From CAXNKH01 sp049296795 (GTDB lineage: Bacteria > Pseudomonadota > Gammaproteobacteria > Burkholderiales > Burkholderiaceae_C), in NCBI GenBank assembly GCA_049296795.1, contig JBAQTC010000050.1, positions 1-23,989 of the forward strand: a DNA stretch of 23,989 bases, written 5' to 3'. A program made the position numbers and the translations under genes. Shown here in pieces: positions 14,541 through 23,344 of the stretch. The notes below the pieces were generated by a model that worked only from the letters and a program-made list of their open reading frames with translations, was not told where the DNA came from and did not search any database. Within the stretch, counting starts at the first letter, position 1; each line of letters begins with the position of its first letter.

Positions 14541-15515
14541 ATGACCATCACAATAATCAACCCCAAGAATAATTGTCCGCTTCACTTTGAGGGGGATAGC
14601 TTTTCCGATTTTGAAGGTAAAACCTTTCCAATCATTAATGGTGTTCCCCGAATTGCCGATCTGGACAATTACACAGAAAATTTTGGAATTCAGTGGAACA
14701 AGTTTCCTAAGACTCAGCTTGATCGTGAAGACAACGGCTTGGATTTGAGTCGCCGCAGGTTTTTTGCCCAAACCCACTGGGACGAAGAAAATCTATCTGG
14801 TAAAAATGTACTTGAAGTCGGTTCGGGCGCTGGCCGATTCAGCAAGGTGGTGCTGGATCATACGAACGCTACGCTTTACAGCGTTGACTATTCTGATGCC
14901 GTCACGGCAAATATGAAGAGCAACGGCCAGATTGCACCGGGTCGTTTTCATCTATTTCAGGCGAGTATTTATGAGTTGCCGTTTCCCGACAATTCGTTTG
15001 ACAAGGTTTTTTGTTTTGGGGTGCTTCAGCACACACCTGACTTCGATGCGTCTATCAAAGCGCTAATTGACAAGGCCAAGCCGGGCAGTGAAATCGCAGT
15101 GGATTTCTATACAATCAAAGGCTGGTGGACCAAAATCAATGCCAAATACATCCTGCGTCCGATAACAAAACGTATGTCGCACGACCGGCTTTTCAGTCTC
15201 ATCGAGGGAAACATCGACTGGCTGATCAAGGCGCATTTCTTCCTGCATCGCATAGGCTTGGGTGTTTTGACCCGGTTCCTGCCCGTATGCAACGTGAAGG
15301 AGTCATTCCCCGCGACACTCACCAAGTCCGAACTCCGGGAGTGGTCAATTCTCGACACGTTTGACCAGTATTCTCCCGGACACGACCACCCCCAGCGCAT
15401 CGCAGATGTAGCGAAAATGTTCGAACGACATGGCGCCAGCGTGACTTTTGCTGGCATTGAACGAATAAGCAACGGCATGTCCGCATCTGTCGTTAGAGGT
15501 GTCAAGCGAGCGTGA
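14541..15515 (+). CDS. Class I SAM-dependent methyltransferase with degenerate N-terminal domain
   Basis: The ATG at 14541 gives 324 residues; the longer frame from 14496 overlaps the flippase. Residues 1-40 (INPKNNCPLHFEGD through FPIINGVPRI) resemble the Trm112-like ribbon seen before some methyltransferases, but most zinc-binding Cys residues are missing. VLEVGSGAGRF (90-100) is motif I and LPFPDNSFDKVFCFGVLQHT is the motif-IV region. About 120 further residues follow the core, more than in a minimal methyltransferase. It probably methylates a sugar or sugar intermediate of the polysaccharide. The intergenic gap before it is 35 bases. Confidence 0.82.
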   Translation: MTITIINPKNNCPLHFEGDSFSDFEGKTFPIINGVPRIADLDNYTENFGIQWNKFPKTQLDREDNGLDLSRRRFFAQTHWDEENLSGKNVLEVGSGAGRFSKVVLDHTNATLYSVDYSDAVTANMKSNGQIAPGRFHLFQASIYELPFPDNSFDKVFCFGVLQHTPDFDASIKALIDKAKPGSEIAVDFYTIKGWWTKINAKYILRPITKRMSHDRLFSLIEGNIDWLIKAHFFLHRIGLGVLTRFLPVCNVKESFPATLTKSELREWSILDTFDQYSPGHDHPQRIADVAKMFERHGASVTFAGIERISNGMSASVVRGVKRA

Positions 15516-15609
15516 TTTTGAATCCAAATTACATCGGCCTCAGTTTTAAGGCGGCAGTCAATGCTGTTCAAAGGGAGCGAAAATTGGAAAGCGAAGCAAA
15601 GGAGCGAGC

Positions 15610-16464
15610 ATGAAATTTCTTGTCCAAGTACTAGACTATTTTGCATCCCGGTATCTTGCATACCGTGGCGCGCTGCATTTACGGCTTGGATATCCATCGA
15701 TCGCCGCATTTGCCTTCGATCACATAGGGCATGAAATCAATATAAAAGGGCGCTACGAAGCGGCGGATTTAGCGGCAACGTTTAAATTTCTTGGTAAGCG
15801 GGCGCTCGTTGCCGGGATAGCCGTCGATGTTGGTGCAAACATTGGGAACCACTCGCTGTATTTTTCCGAGCATTTTGAGCAAGTTGTCTCGCTTGAGCCC
15901 AATCCGCGGGTTTTTGAGCTGCTCTGCTTCAACGTGAAACTAAGAGGTAACATTCAGCCGTTTAACATCGGCGCTTCTGATACAGGCGGTGAAATGGCGC
16001 TTTCATTCAGTCCAGGCAACTGGGGTGGCGGGCAACTGGTGGGCGGGTCTCAGGATCAGTCAAATACTTTCTCGGTGACAGTCAAAAGACTGGATGAGTT
16101 GGATGCGCTGGCGTCACGTTCAGTGGGACTAATCAAGATCGACGTGGAGGGACACGAACTTCCAGTTCTCAAGGGGGCGATAAAGCTTTTGTTACGATCG
16201 CGCCCAGGGATTCTGTTTGAGCAGCAGCCCGCCGATATCGCTCAGGGTTCCTCAGCAGTCGTGGACTGGTTGAAGTCCAATGGCTATGACCAATTTTATG
16301 AAGTTCAATCATTTCCTGGGCTGCCCAAAGGTTGGACATTTCCAGGACGCAAGGTGATTAACGGTTTGATGCGTGTAGTTGCGGGGGAGCGCAAGAGCGT
16401 CGTCCCGATTGGGCGATTCGAGAAAGCGTTTTATCCCATGATCATTGCGTTGCAAGCATCCTAA
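15610..16464 (+). CDS. FkbM-family methyltransferase
   Basis: A strong ribosome-binding site, AAAGGAG at 15598-15604, lies five bases before this ATG. The 284-residue product has VDVGANIGNHSLYF (motif I, from residue 73), VVSLEPNPRVFELL (SAM-binding acidic loop) and IKIDVEGHE, which together define FkbM-type methyltransferases. These usually O-methylate sugars or polyketides. The 94 bases before the gene contain no other feature I can support, making this one of the few places where a new transcript or translation unit could begin. Likely target is a hydroxyl of the repeat-unit sugar. Confidence 0.87.
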   Translation: MKFLVQVLDYFASRYLAYRGALHLRLGYPSIAAFAFDHIGHEINIKGRYEAADLAATFKFLGKRALVAGIAVDVGANIGNHSLYFSEHFEQVVSLEPNPRVFELLCFNVKLRGNIQPFNIGASDTGGEMALSFSPGNWGGGQLVGGSQDQSNTFSVTVKRLDELDALASRSVGLIKIDVEGHELPVLKGAIKLLLRSRPGILFEQQPADIAQGSSAVVDWLKSNGYDQFYEVQSFPGLPKGWTFPGRKVINGLMRVVAGERKSVVPIGRFEKAFYPMIIALQAS

Positions 16465-16503
16465 GGTGGGTGATTTCCAAATTCCTCTACGGGAGGAACG
16501 GAC

Positions 16504-17688
16504 ATGCGGCATCGAATAGCTCTTCTTTGCCAGTCTTTGACCGGTACAGGAGGCACAGAACGAGTGGTCTCGACGTTGAGCGAGCTACTGTCCGAACGGT
16601 TCGATGTTTATGAGCTTTCGTTTGATGCTCCCGGATCTACGCGACATTTCGAAAGTCCGGCCCGCTTTGTGCAGCTAGGGCCGTCTCTACAGCTGCCCCT
16701 GCTTCTCCGCCCAGTTTCCTATATATACGACGCGTACCGGTTGTGGCAGGCGAAGCGCCGACTCGGCGTCGCATTGACGATTAGCAATCTGTGGCGGGCT
16801 GATCTTCTGAGCATTCTTTCCATGGGGAATGACCGAAAAATTGCGATATGCCATATTAATATCGTTTTTAATCCAACAAATCGCCTTTTGCTCCGCTTTC
16901 GGACGTACGTGTCCATCGTATATCGACAATTTGACCGCGTCGTTTCGGTTAGTCGACCGCTGGGCGATGAAATACGCAGCCTGTTCCACTTGGAGGAATC
17001 CAGGAGTCGCGTGATCCACAATTGTGTGCCGACTCGTATTACTAATCAGTCTGAGAAGGCGAGTCAACGAATCAGGATGGTTTGGTGCGGTCGTTTCGTT
17101 ACCGAAAAAAATGTAGCGCCTCTGATTGAAATATTCGCTGAAGCATTCAAAGCGAAGTCGACTCTTCAACTGGTGATGATCGGAGACGGCCCACTGCGCA
17201 GACATGCGGAAGAGCTTATCGCAAGACTCGGCCTGAAAGCGGGGAACTCCTTCGAGGATGTTGTCAGTGATGTCATCCTTACCGGCTTCGTGCAAGATCC
17301 GGTGGCATATATCGCCAGATGTGATTTTCAGGTACTCCCGTCGATCGCAGAGGGTTTGGGCATGGTTTTGATTGAGGGCTTTTCGGTCGCGGTTCCGGCA
17401 TTGGCCAGCGACTGCAGTGGTGGGGGGGTGCATGATGTCATGGGAGGTGCTGCAGCCTACCGGCCCGGACGAACGGAGCCTGAACAGACAAGCTGTGGAT
17501 TTCTATTGCCGGTACCTAACTCATCCGTGCCGGTATCCCTGGACGTTTGGCGATCTCATATTTTGCGCATAGCCGCGGATACGGAATTGCGCAATCGCCT
17601 GTCGGTTGGTGCACGTGCGCGTGCGCAACTGTTCACGCCGGAAGTTGTTTCGCCTCTGTGGCTTCAATTGCTTAATGAGATTCTTTAA
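16504..17688 (+). CDS. Glycosyltransferase family 4 (GT-B fold)
   Basis: GGGAGGA at 16491-16497 precedes the ATG by six bases. The 394-residue protein has the GT4 N-terminal glycine loop GTGGTERV (14-21), MVWCGRFVTEKNVAPLIE at the start of the nucleotide-binding domain, and the family's EX7E motif in AEGLGMVLIEGFSVAVPA. GT4 enzymes transfer a sugar from an NDP-sugar with retention of anomeric configuration. Here it would add one residue of the lipid-linked repeat unit on the cytoplasmic face of the inner membrane. Donor and acceptor cannot be deduced. The next gene begins two bases after its stop. Confidence 0.87.
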   Translation: MRHRIALLCQSLTGTGGTERVVSTLSELLSERFDVYELSFDAPGSTRHFESPARFVQLGPSLQLPLLLRPVSYIYDAYRLWQAKRRLGVALTISNLWRADLLSILSMGNDRKIAICHINIVFNPTNRLLLRFRTYVSIVYRQFDRVVSVSRPLGDEIRSLFHLEESRSRVIHNCVPTRITNQSEKASQRIRMVWCGRFVTEKNVAPLIEIFAEAFKAKSTLQLVMIGDGPLRRHAEELIARLGLKAGNSFEDVVSDVILTGFVQDPVAYIARCDFQVLPSIAEGLGMVLIEGFSVAVPALASDCSGGGVHDVMGGAAAYRPGRTEPEQTSCGFLLPVPNSSVPVSLDVWRSHILRIAADTELRNRLSVGARARAQLFTPEVVSPLWLQLLNEIL

Positions 17689-17690
17689 GA

Positions 17691-18929
17691 ATGCGCGTTT
17701 TATACATTACCCATAATGGATTAGCGGATCACATTGGGCAATCGCAGGTGCTTCCCTATCTGCTCGGCTTGGCGCACGAAGGCTTTGCAATTACGGTGGT
17801 CAGTGCTGAAAAATTTACAACAACGAGTTTTCGCGAGGGGATTACGGAGAGCTTGAAGACGGCCGGCATCGACTGGCGCTATGTGACTTACCATAACAAA
17901 CCGCCGTTGATTGCCACTATTTTTGACTTGTTTCGTATGTACCGAATCTCCCAGCGAATCATCTGGGAATCAGATATTCGGTTGGTCCACTGCCGCAGCT
18001 TTCTGCCGACAATGATTGGCTTATTGATAAAAAGACGGTTCAATATTCCGCTTGTATTTGACTTTCGAGATTTTTGGGCTGATCGCGGAATCCATTCCCT
18101 GCGTTTCAAATTCGTTTACCGATTTTTCAAAAGACGTGAAGGCTGGATGATTCGAAATTCGGACCACATCGTGACCTTGACCGAAAAGGCAAAATGCATC
18201 TTGCATCAGACCTATCTGCAGGACAAGCAGCAGGCTCCAGACGAGCGACTGACTGTTATTCCGACATGTGCAGATGTTGACTTGTTTGACACAAGGAGCA
18301 TTTCTCGTTCGGCTCGGCTTGAAGTTCGCGAAACCATCGGGATTGGCAGCGGTGATTTTGTATTTGGTTATCTCGGAACATTCCACTCGGACTACATCCC
18401 GGCGGAGATGTGCCGCGCCTTTCAGGTACTGCGCTCAATGGAGCCAACAGCAAAGTTTTTGTTCGTGTCGCCAACGCCCAGGTCGGAGATTATTGGTTTT
18501 GTGAAAGCTCTCGGAGTGGATGAAGCGGATGTCCGTGTCGTCTCAGCAGACCGAATTGACGTGCCGAAATATCTTTCAGTCTTTGATCTTTCCGTTGTGT
18601 TTATCCGCCCTGACCGATCAACAGCGGGCGTGTCCCCGACCAAACTCGCCGAATTGTTCGCTTGTAACATTCCGGTTCTTGCGAATGCTGGCGTTGGCGA
18701 TATGGACGATATCATCAGACCGGGCATCAATGATTCGGTGCTCGTGCATGATTTTTCCGATGAAGCGCTCAAGGAAGCGATGGCCCAGCTTCTAGCCATT
18801 GTTCGTTCACCTCAGCGTCACGGGCGTACTGCCAGCATGCAGTTCTCTCTAACTGAGGGCATTCGCCGCTATCACACGGTTTATTCAAGATTTGTTCAAC
18901 CAGTAAGGAAAACATGCTCAACGTCGTAA
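17691..18929 (+). CDS. Glycosyltransferase family 4 (GT-B fold)
   Basis: The 412-residue product starts MRVLYITHNGLADHIGQSQV, a pattern typical of GT4 enzymes in polysaccharide loci. It carries FVFGYLGTFHSDY at the start of the C-terminal domain. The donor-binding region reads AGVSPTKLAELFACNIPVLA, which keeps the conserved Lys and Glu but not the simple EX7E spacing. It probably adds another sugar to the repeat unit. The C-terminal 16 bases overlap the following CofD-like gene, whose ribosome-binding site lies inside this gene, so expression of the two is probably linked. Confidence 0.85.
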   Translation: MRVLYITHNGLADHIGQSQVLPYLLGLAHEGFAITVVSAEKFTTTSFREGITESLKTAGIDWRYVTYHNKPPLIATIFDLFRMYRISQRIIWESDIRLVHCRSFLPTMIGLLIKRRFNIPLVFDFRDFWADRGIHSLRFKFVYRFFKRREGWMIRNSDHIVTLTEKAKCILHQTYLQDKQQAPDERLTVIPTCADVDLFDTRSISRSARLEVRETIGIGSGDFVFGYLGTFHSDYIPAEMCRAFQVLRSMEPTAKFLFVSPTPRSEIIGFVKALGVDEADVRVVSADRIDVPKYLSVFDLSVVFIRPDRSTAGVSPTKLAELFACNIPVLANAGVGDMDDIIRPGINDSVLVHDFSDEALKEAMAQLLAIVRSPQRHGRTASMQFSLTEGIRRYHTVYSRFVQPVRKTCSTS

Positions 18930-20134
18930 TCATCAATGGTGGTCGCGGTGCTGCGGCCTTGATTCCTGCATTGCTTGGCCAGCAGGGCCTTCATGTGACA
19001 TCAGTGGTCAATGCCTACGACGATGGCAAGTCCACAGGTGAGATCAGACGCTTTTTCGGTATGTTGGGCCCGTCGGATATTCGCAAGGTGCAGGAATTGC
19101 TGCTGCCGGAAAGCGACCCTGACCATACAGCCCACTTGCAGGTGTTTCAGTACCGTTATCCGAAAGCTTGTGACCGTGCCAAGGTGCTGGCCTCTTTGCG
19201 GGCCTTTGCCGACGCTTCTTTAATCGATCTGGTCGGGGTACAGTTTGCCAATCGTAAGGTCGACCAGGCTTTGCGTCGCTTTCTGCGGGAATTCCTCGAT
19301 GGCCTTGCGGTGATTGAAAAAGCGAGAGGCGAGCAGTTCAGCTTTGCCGACTGCTCCATCATGAACTGTATCTATGCGGGCGCTTTTCTGACCTTTGATC
19401 GAAACATCGAGACCGCCACGCGCTACATCGACCGCCTGTTCAAGCTCAAGGGCACGGTGTTGCCTACCAGCATAGAGGATAAGAAACTCGTGGGTCTGCG
19501 CGAAAACGGCGAAATGCTGTATTGCGAAGCCGATATCGTCGAGCTGCGATCCAATGTGCGGATAGAGCGTGTCTATCTCTTGGACGGTAGTCTCGACAAA
19601 CCGCGTTTCGAGCTGCTGGATATGAACGAAAAGCGCTACTACCTGGACCGGCACCATTGTTTTGTGACTGTCTCGCAAGGGGTCAGGCTTGCATTGCAGC
19701 AAGCGGACATCATTATTTATTCCGCAGGGACGCAGCATTCATCGCTGTACCCTACCTACATGTCGGCAGGGCTGGCTCAGGCCATTGCCGACAACAAATC
19801 GGCTTACAAGGTGTTTGTCACCAACATTGGGGCAGATTACGAGACACCGAGCTACCAGGCGTCGGACTACATACGCGGTGCCCACCGGTACTTGAATCTT
19901 TCCGACCCGCGCGATTACAGCATGGAAGAATTGTTTGACGTGATGCTGGTGAACCAGAGTCGCTTGAAGGCCGATGAGACCTACGTGAACTATGACGAAG
20001 CTGGCTTTGCCGATGTACCAGTGCGTCGCGTGGTGGATGCTTTTGAATCCCCCGCATCTCCGGGAAAGCACGATGGTCCCAAGGTGGTGCAGACCATTTT
20101 GGCCCTTTACGAAGCGGCAACGGTGCTGCCGTGA
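18914..20134 (+). CDS. CofD/YvcK-like protein (2-phospho-L-lactate transferase superfamily)
   Basis: The 406-residue product has the ordered signatures of the CofD/YvcK superfamily: VVIINGGRGAAALIPALL (4-21), NAYDDGKSTGEIRR (33-46), GPSDIRK (52-58), a middle AGAFLTFDRNIETA through GTVLPTSIEDKKLVG, and ADIIIYSAGTQHSSLYPTYM (264-283). CofD moves a phospholactyl group from a guanosine diphosphate donor to a cofactor F420 precursor; YvcK is a UDP-sugar-binding regulator of envelope metabolism. Neither normally sits in a polysaccharide locus. Here it is coupled to a HAD phosphatase (GTGA overlap) and lies near a nucleotidyltransferase. It could transfer a phospho-acid or similar group to a sugar, or be a nucleotide-sugar-binding enzyme. 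AAGGA at 18905-18909 supports the start. Confidence 0.8.
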   Translation: MLNVVIINGGRGAAALIPALLGQQGLHVTSVVNAYDDGKSTGEIRRFFGMLGPSDIRKVQELLLPESDPDHTAHLQVFQYRYPKACDRAKVLASLRAFADASLIDLVGVQFANRKVDQALRRFLREFLDGLAVIEKARGEQFSFADCSIMNCIYAGAFLTFDRNIETATRYIDRLFKLKGTVLPTSIEDKKLVGLRENGEMLYCEADIVELRSNVRIERVYLLDGSLDKPRFELLDMNEKRYYLDRHHCFVTVSQGVRLALQQADIIIYSAGTQHSSLYPTYMSAGLAQAIADNKSAYKVFVTNIGADYETPSYQASDYIRGAHRYLNLSDPRDYSMEELFDVMLVNQSRLKADETYVNYDEAGFADVPVRRVVDAFESPASPGKHDGPKVVQTILALYEAATVLP

Positions 20135-20757
20135 CTGCGCTTACCGCCGAGGCGCTGCACAAACTACTGCCCGGCAAGCGGCTGCTGGTATTTGACTTTG
20201 ACGGTACGCTGGCGGATACCAGTCATCTTCACGCCGTGGCCTTCAATGAAGTGCTTGAGCCTTGGGGGCTTTGCGTTGATTACCCGGCCATCGCGGGTCT
20301 GCGCACCCTCGACGCGCTCGCCGTGTGCTTTGCCACGGTCGGCGTGAATGTTCCACAATCCCAACTCCAGCAACTGACGCACACCAAGCAAACCCGTGTC
20401 CGAATGCTGATCCAGAAGGAATTGCGCCCATTGTCCGGCGTGGATGAGTTCCTCCGATGGGCAAGGCCGCGTTACCGCCTGTCGCTGTATTCATCAGGCT
20501 CGCGCGGTACGGTTACGCTTGCGATGGAAAAACTTGGATACACGGGCTGGTTTGATCCGATGTTGTGCGCCGAAAATGTCATCCACGCCAAGCCACACCC
20601 GGAGGGCTTTCTCAAAGTCTTGGCGATGGCTTGTATTGATGCCGAATACGCTCTGGTGTTCGAGGACTCAGACGCTGGCATTGAGGCGGCGGAACGCGCC
20701 GGCCTTGCAACTTTAGATGTCCGGGCTACACCCTTTGAAAAATTCCAGGCTATTTAA
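20131..20757 (+). CDS. HAD-superfamily hydrolase (phosphoglycolate phosphatase/beta-phosphoglucomutase type)
   Basis: The GTG start overlaps the preceding stop. The 208-residue product shows all HAD motifs: FDFDGTLAD with nucleophile Asp22 and acid/base Asp24, LYSSGS (motif II), KPHPEGF (motif III Lys) and VFEDSDAGIEAA (motif IV). The cap is the small helical C1 type inserted after motif I, seen in phosphoglycolate phosphatases and beta-phosphoglucomutases, not the GmhB type. It likely removes a phosphate from, or moves it on, a small metabolite. Close coupling to the CofD-like gene suggests a common pathway. Confidence 0.85.
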   Translation: MTALTAEALHKLLPGKRLLVFDFDGTLADTSHLHAVAFNEVLEPWGLCVDYPAIAGLRTLDALAVCFATVGVNVPQSQLQQLTHTKQTRVRMLIQKELRPLSGVDEFLRWARPRYRLSLYSSGSRGTVTLAMEKLGYTGWFDPMLCAENVIHAKPHPEGFLKVLAMACIDAEYALVFEDSDAGIEAAERAGLATLDVRATPFEKFQAI

Positions 20758-20767
20758 GGTATGACCT

Positions 20768-21682
20768 ATGGGCTTTGATATGAAATCAAAAATTGCAAAC
20801 TGTTTGATCTGTGAATCCGAACAATTGCGGAATATGAAGGGTTACGAAAAGGATCATTTGGTCACTTGTGAAATGTGTTCTTTTGTCTTCTCCAATATGA
20901 AACCTTCCCAGGAGGAATTGGATAAGGTCTATGGGGGCTACTCCAGAGAGGTTGCTCGAACAGAAACGACATTACAAAAAATGGGGGAAGTTGCCTTAGG
21001 TCTGAAGAACTTGTCGAAAGCCAAGCGTGTCATTGATATTGGCTGTGGCGATGGCGAGTTTCTGAGTATTTTCAAAGGCCTGGGTTGTGAGGTATTTGGG
21101 ACTGAGTACGACCCAAGAACAGAAGAGATATGTCGAAATAAAGGAATTACGATGCTGCAGGGCGGTGTTATGCCGTCACTTGGCGGATGCGAAAATCCTG
21201 AGCGATTCGATCTTGTAGTTTTTACTGAAGTCATTGAGCACATCAACAACCCGATTGACGTTATCGAAAACATTTCACATTTGCTCAAGCGGGATGGATT
21301 GTTGTACGTGACGACGCCAAATTTCGCAAGCCTTGAGCGTTGGGTCCTTCGGGCACAATGGGGCATGATTTGCTACCCTGAGCATATTTCTTTCTATTCT
21401 CCCGGGACATTGAACGCGATCTTGAGGAGATGCGGATATGAAAAGGTGTCTCTCCGCACAGAAAACATTAGCGTTTTCAGAATAATTCAGTTTCTGAATC
21501 GTCGTAAAGTTTCAGCTGGGTCAAATTCTCACCGTGATTCGGAGAAAGTGGCGGCCGCAGCGCAAACTGCGGTACAAAATAGCTTCGTGCTCTTGTTCAT
21601 AAAAAAAATAGTCAACGCCATTTTGGATGTCACCGGCACGGGTACATCGCTGATCGCGGTGTACCGAAAGGTGGGGAATTGA
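20768..21682 (+). CDS. Class I SAM-dependent methyltransferase with N-terminal zinc ribbon
   Basis: The 304-residue product begins with two CxxC pairs (Cys12/Cys15 and Cys34/Cys37), a small zinc-ribbon pattern found before many polysaccharide-locus methyltransferases. VIDIGCGDGEF (88-98) is motif I and FTEVIEHINNP is the motif-IV region. LYVTTPNFASLERWV and a YPEHISFYSP segment follow, as in this methyltransferase group. A further 80 residues form a C-terminal tail ending in a short hydrophobic stretch (ILDVTGTGTSLIAVY). Start could also be the ATG at 20780. The gene is less GC-rich than its neighbours. Its TTGA overlap with the next gene implies coupling. Confidence 0.84.
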   Translation: MGFDMKSKIANCLICESEQLRNMKGYEKDHLVTCEMCSFVFSNMKPSQEELDKVYGGYSREVARTETTLQKMGEVALGLKNLSKAKRVIDIGCGDGEFLSIFKGLGCEVFGTEYDPRTEEICRNKGITMLQGGVMPSLGGCENPERFDLVVFTEVIEHINNPIDVIENISHLLKRDGLLYVTTPNFASLERWVLRAQWGMICYPEHISFYSPGTLNAILRRCGYEKVSLRTENISVFRIIQFLNRRKVSAGSNSHRDSEKVAAAAQTAVQNSFVLLFIKKIVNAILDVTGTGTSLIAVYRKVGN

Positions 21683-22587
21683 GTCCGCGAACTCTTGCTG
21701 TTGTGGTGACGTATAACCGCTGCGTGTTGCTCTCGCGCTGCCTGGATTCGCTCCAGCGACAGGTACGCCTCCCAGACGGCATTTTGGTCATCAACAATGG
21801 CAGCATAGATGATACCGAGGCGATGTTGCGCGACCGGGGTATTCGTTGCGTTACGCAAGAAAACGTCGGCTCCGCGGGGGGCTGGCATCGAGGAATTCAG
21901 TGTGCTCTCGATGAAGGTTTTGATGCGGTCTGGCTGATGGACGACGATGGTTTTCCGGATGCCGGTGCTCTGGCCGCTTTGAAAGCTACGATGAGCCCCA
22001 GCGTGGCGTGTGCGTCTTCTGTGGTTTTGCAGGAGGACCAGCCGGGTCGCTTTGTCTTCCCGTTCCCGGTGCTCAATGCTACGGGGCTGCCCGTCATTTT
22101 CGGTCGCCCACGCAAGCTAGGCATGCTGACCGAGTTGCGTGCCATCGCACAAGACGGCACTTATCCGTTCGCACATTTTTTTAACGGCGCGTTGATTTCC
22201 ATGGCTGCGGTGCGGCAGGTGGGAAATGTGAATCGTGATTTTTTCATTTTTGGTGACGAGGTGGATTACTTTTTCCGGTTGCGCCAGGCAGGAAAAGTCA
22301 TCTCGGTGCTGCATGCCGCGCACTTTCATCCGGATGTAAGCCAGCGGCCCTACACGCCGGCCAAGGTGTACTACTACATCAAGAACACGCTGGTACTGAA
22401 CGCGCGCTACTTCAACATGGTCTGGTTGCGGCATGGGTTGGCGGTCGCGGCGGTACTTGCGCGGACGGCTAGCCGCAATGGCCTGGGCACAGTTCTGTCC
22501 TATGTGTTGGGGCCCAAGTCACCAGCCTTTTACATGGCCATTGTTCGCGGCCTGCAGGGCAAAGTGGGGAAAGATTTCAATGGCTGA
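21679..22587 (+). CDS. Glycosyltransferase family 2 (GT-A fold), rhamnosyl/galactofuranosyl type
   Basis: A TTG overlapping the previous stop, preceded by an AAAGGTGGGG stretch, is the likely start of this 302-residue protein. TYNR (11-14) and INNGSIDDT are the GT2 nucleotide-binding signatures, WLMDDDG (86-91) carries the DXD-like metal ligand, and FFIFGDEVDYFFRL contains the general-base region. This arrangement matches rhamnosyl- and galactofuranosyltransferase-like GT2 enzymes. It would invert anomeric configuration when adding a sugar to the repeat unit. The final eight bases overlap the nucleotidyltransferase gene. Confidence 0.87.
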   Translation: MSPRTLAVVVTYNRCVLLSRCLDSLQRQVRLPDGILVINNGSIDDTEAMLRDRGIRCVTQENVGSAGGWHRGIQCALDEGFDAVWLMDDDGFPDAGALAALKATMSPSVACASSVVLQEDQPGRFVFPFPVLNATGLPVIFGRPRKLGMLTELRAIAQDGTYPFAHFFNGALISMAAVRQVGNVNRDFFIFGDEVDYFFRLRQAGKVISVLHAAHFHPDVSQRPYTPAKVYYYIKNTLVLNARYFNMVWLRHGLAVAAVLARTASRNGLGTVLSYVLGPKSPAFYMAIVRGLQGKVGKDFNG

Positions 22588-23308
22588 ATTGTGCGCATTG
22601 GTGGCTGCAGCAGGTCGCGGCACGCGTGCGGGGCTGCCCTACCCAAAGACGCTTTTCCCAGTTCAAGGGAAACCCATTCTGGTGCATATCGCTGAATTGC
22701 TTGCGCCCTACGATGCCCACCCCACGGTGATCGTGAGTCCGGACGGCGAGGAGCCCATACGCCAATGCCTTGCGCAGTACCACGTGGCTGCCCACCTTGT
22801 TGTGCAACCAGCGGCCCGTGGTATGGGCGATGCCGTGCTGCGTTTTGCGCAGTCGCCGGCATTTGGCGACGCTGAACACGTATTGCTGATTTGGGGGGAC
22901 GTCCCCTTCATTCAGGCGGAGACCGTGGCGCGTGTCGTTGCAGCTCACAAGGTAGATGGCAATGACTTTACTTTTGCCACCCGGCGAGTGGATTCGGCCT
23001 ACACCGTGGTGTCACGTGACGGGGCGGGCCAGGTGACGCGCGTCATCGAAACGCGCGAAGAAGGCCTTGGTCGGCCGCAGGCTAGTGAGCGTGACATTGG
23101 TCTGTTTGTCTTTCGCAAGGGTGTGGTGCTGGACATTCTGCGTGAAGAGCTCGAAGGAAAATGGGGCAAGTCCACGGGCGAGCATGGTTTTTTGTACATC
23201 ATTGGGCACCTGGCAGCGCGGGGCTACAAGGTCGTTGCACTACCCGTTGCCACTGAGCTGGACCTGGTGTCGCTTAACAGCATGAAGGATATTGATGCGT
23301 ACCTGTAG
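22580..23308 (+). CDS. NTP-transferase (GlmU N-domain-like sugar nucleotidyltransferase)
   Basis: The ATG at 22580 gives 242 residues starting with MAELCALVAAAGRGTR and YPKTLFPVQGKP, the nucleotide- and substrate-binding signature. The longer frame from 22433 lies inside the glycosyltransferase gene and was rejected. PAARGMGDAVLRFAQ and LLIWGDVPFI follow, matching the N-terminal pyrophosphorylase domain of GlmU-like enzymes, but the left-handed beta-helix acetyltransferase domain is absent. It should couple a phosphorylated sugar or other phosphate ester to a nucleotide. Its position at the end of the CofD-like/HAD/methyltransferase group makes a non-sugar substrate conceivable. GGGGA at 22566-22570 is a plausible ribosome-binding site. 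Confidence 0.83.
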   Translation: MAELCALVAAAGRGTRAGLPYPKTLFPVQGKPILVHIAELLAPYDAHPTVIVSPDGEEPIRQCLAQYHVAAHLVVQPAARGMGDAVLRFAQSPAFGDAEHVLLIWGDVPFIQAETVARVVAAHKVDGNDFTFATRRVDSAYTVVSRDGAGQVTRVIETREEGLGRPQASERDIGLFVFRKGVVLDILREELEGKWGKSTGEHGFLYIIGHLAARGYKVVALPVATELDLVSLNSMKDIDAYL

Positions 23309-23344
23309 TGAGTTTGGTCTGACTTGGGTCGGAAAGAATAAAAA

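Noticed and set aside
16687..17433. Antisense 248-codon open frame on the - strand
   Set aside because: It lies entirely opposite a clear GT4 glycosyltransferase with intact motifs, so it is a shadow frame.
20131..20757. GmhB heptose-bisphosphate phosphatase completing the heptose route
   Set aside because: The protein has the helical cap and motif layout of phosphoglucomutase/phosphoglycolate-type HADs, whereas GmhB is a capless type with extra Cys residues.
22433..22579. Upstream start for the nucleotidyltransferase
   Set aside because: The added residues lie in the glycosyltransferase gene in another frame; the nucleotide-binding motif should be near the N-terminus, as with the ATG at 22580.
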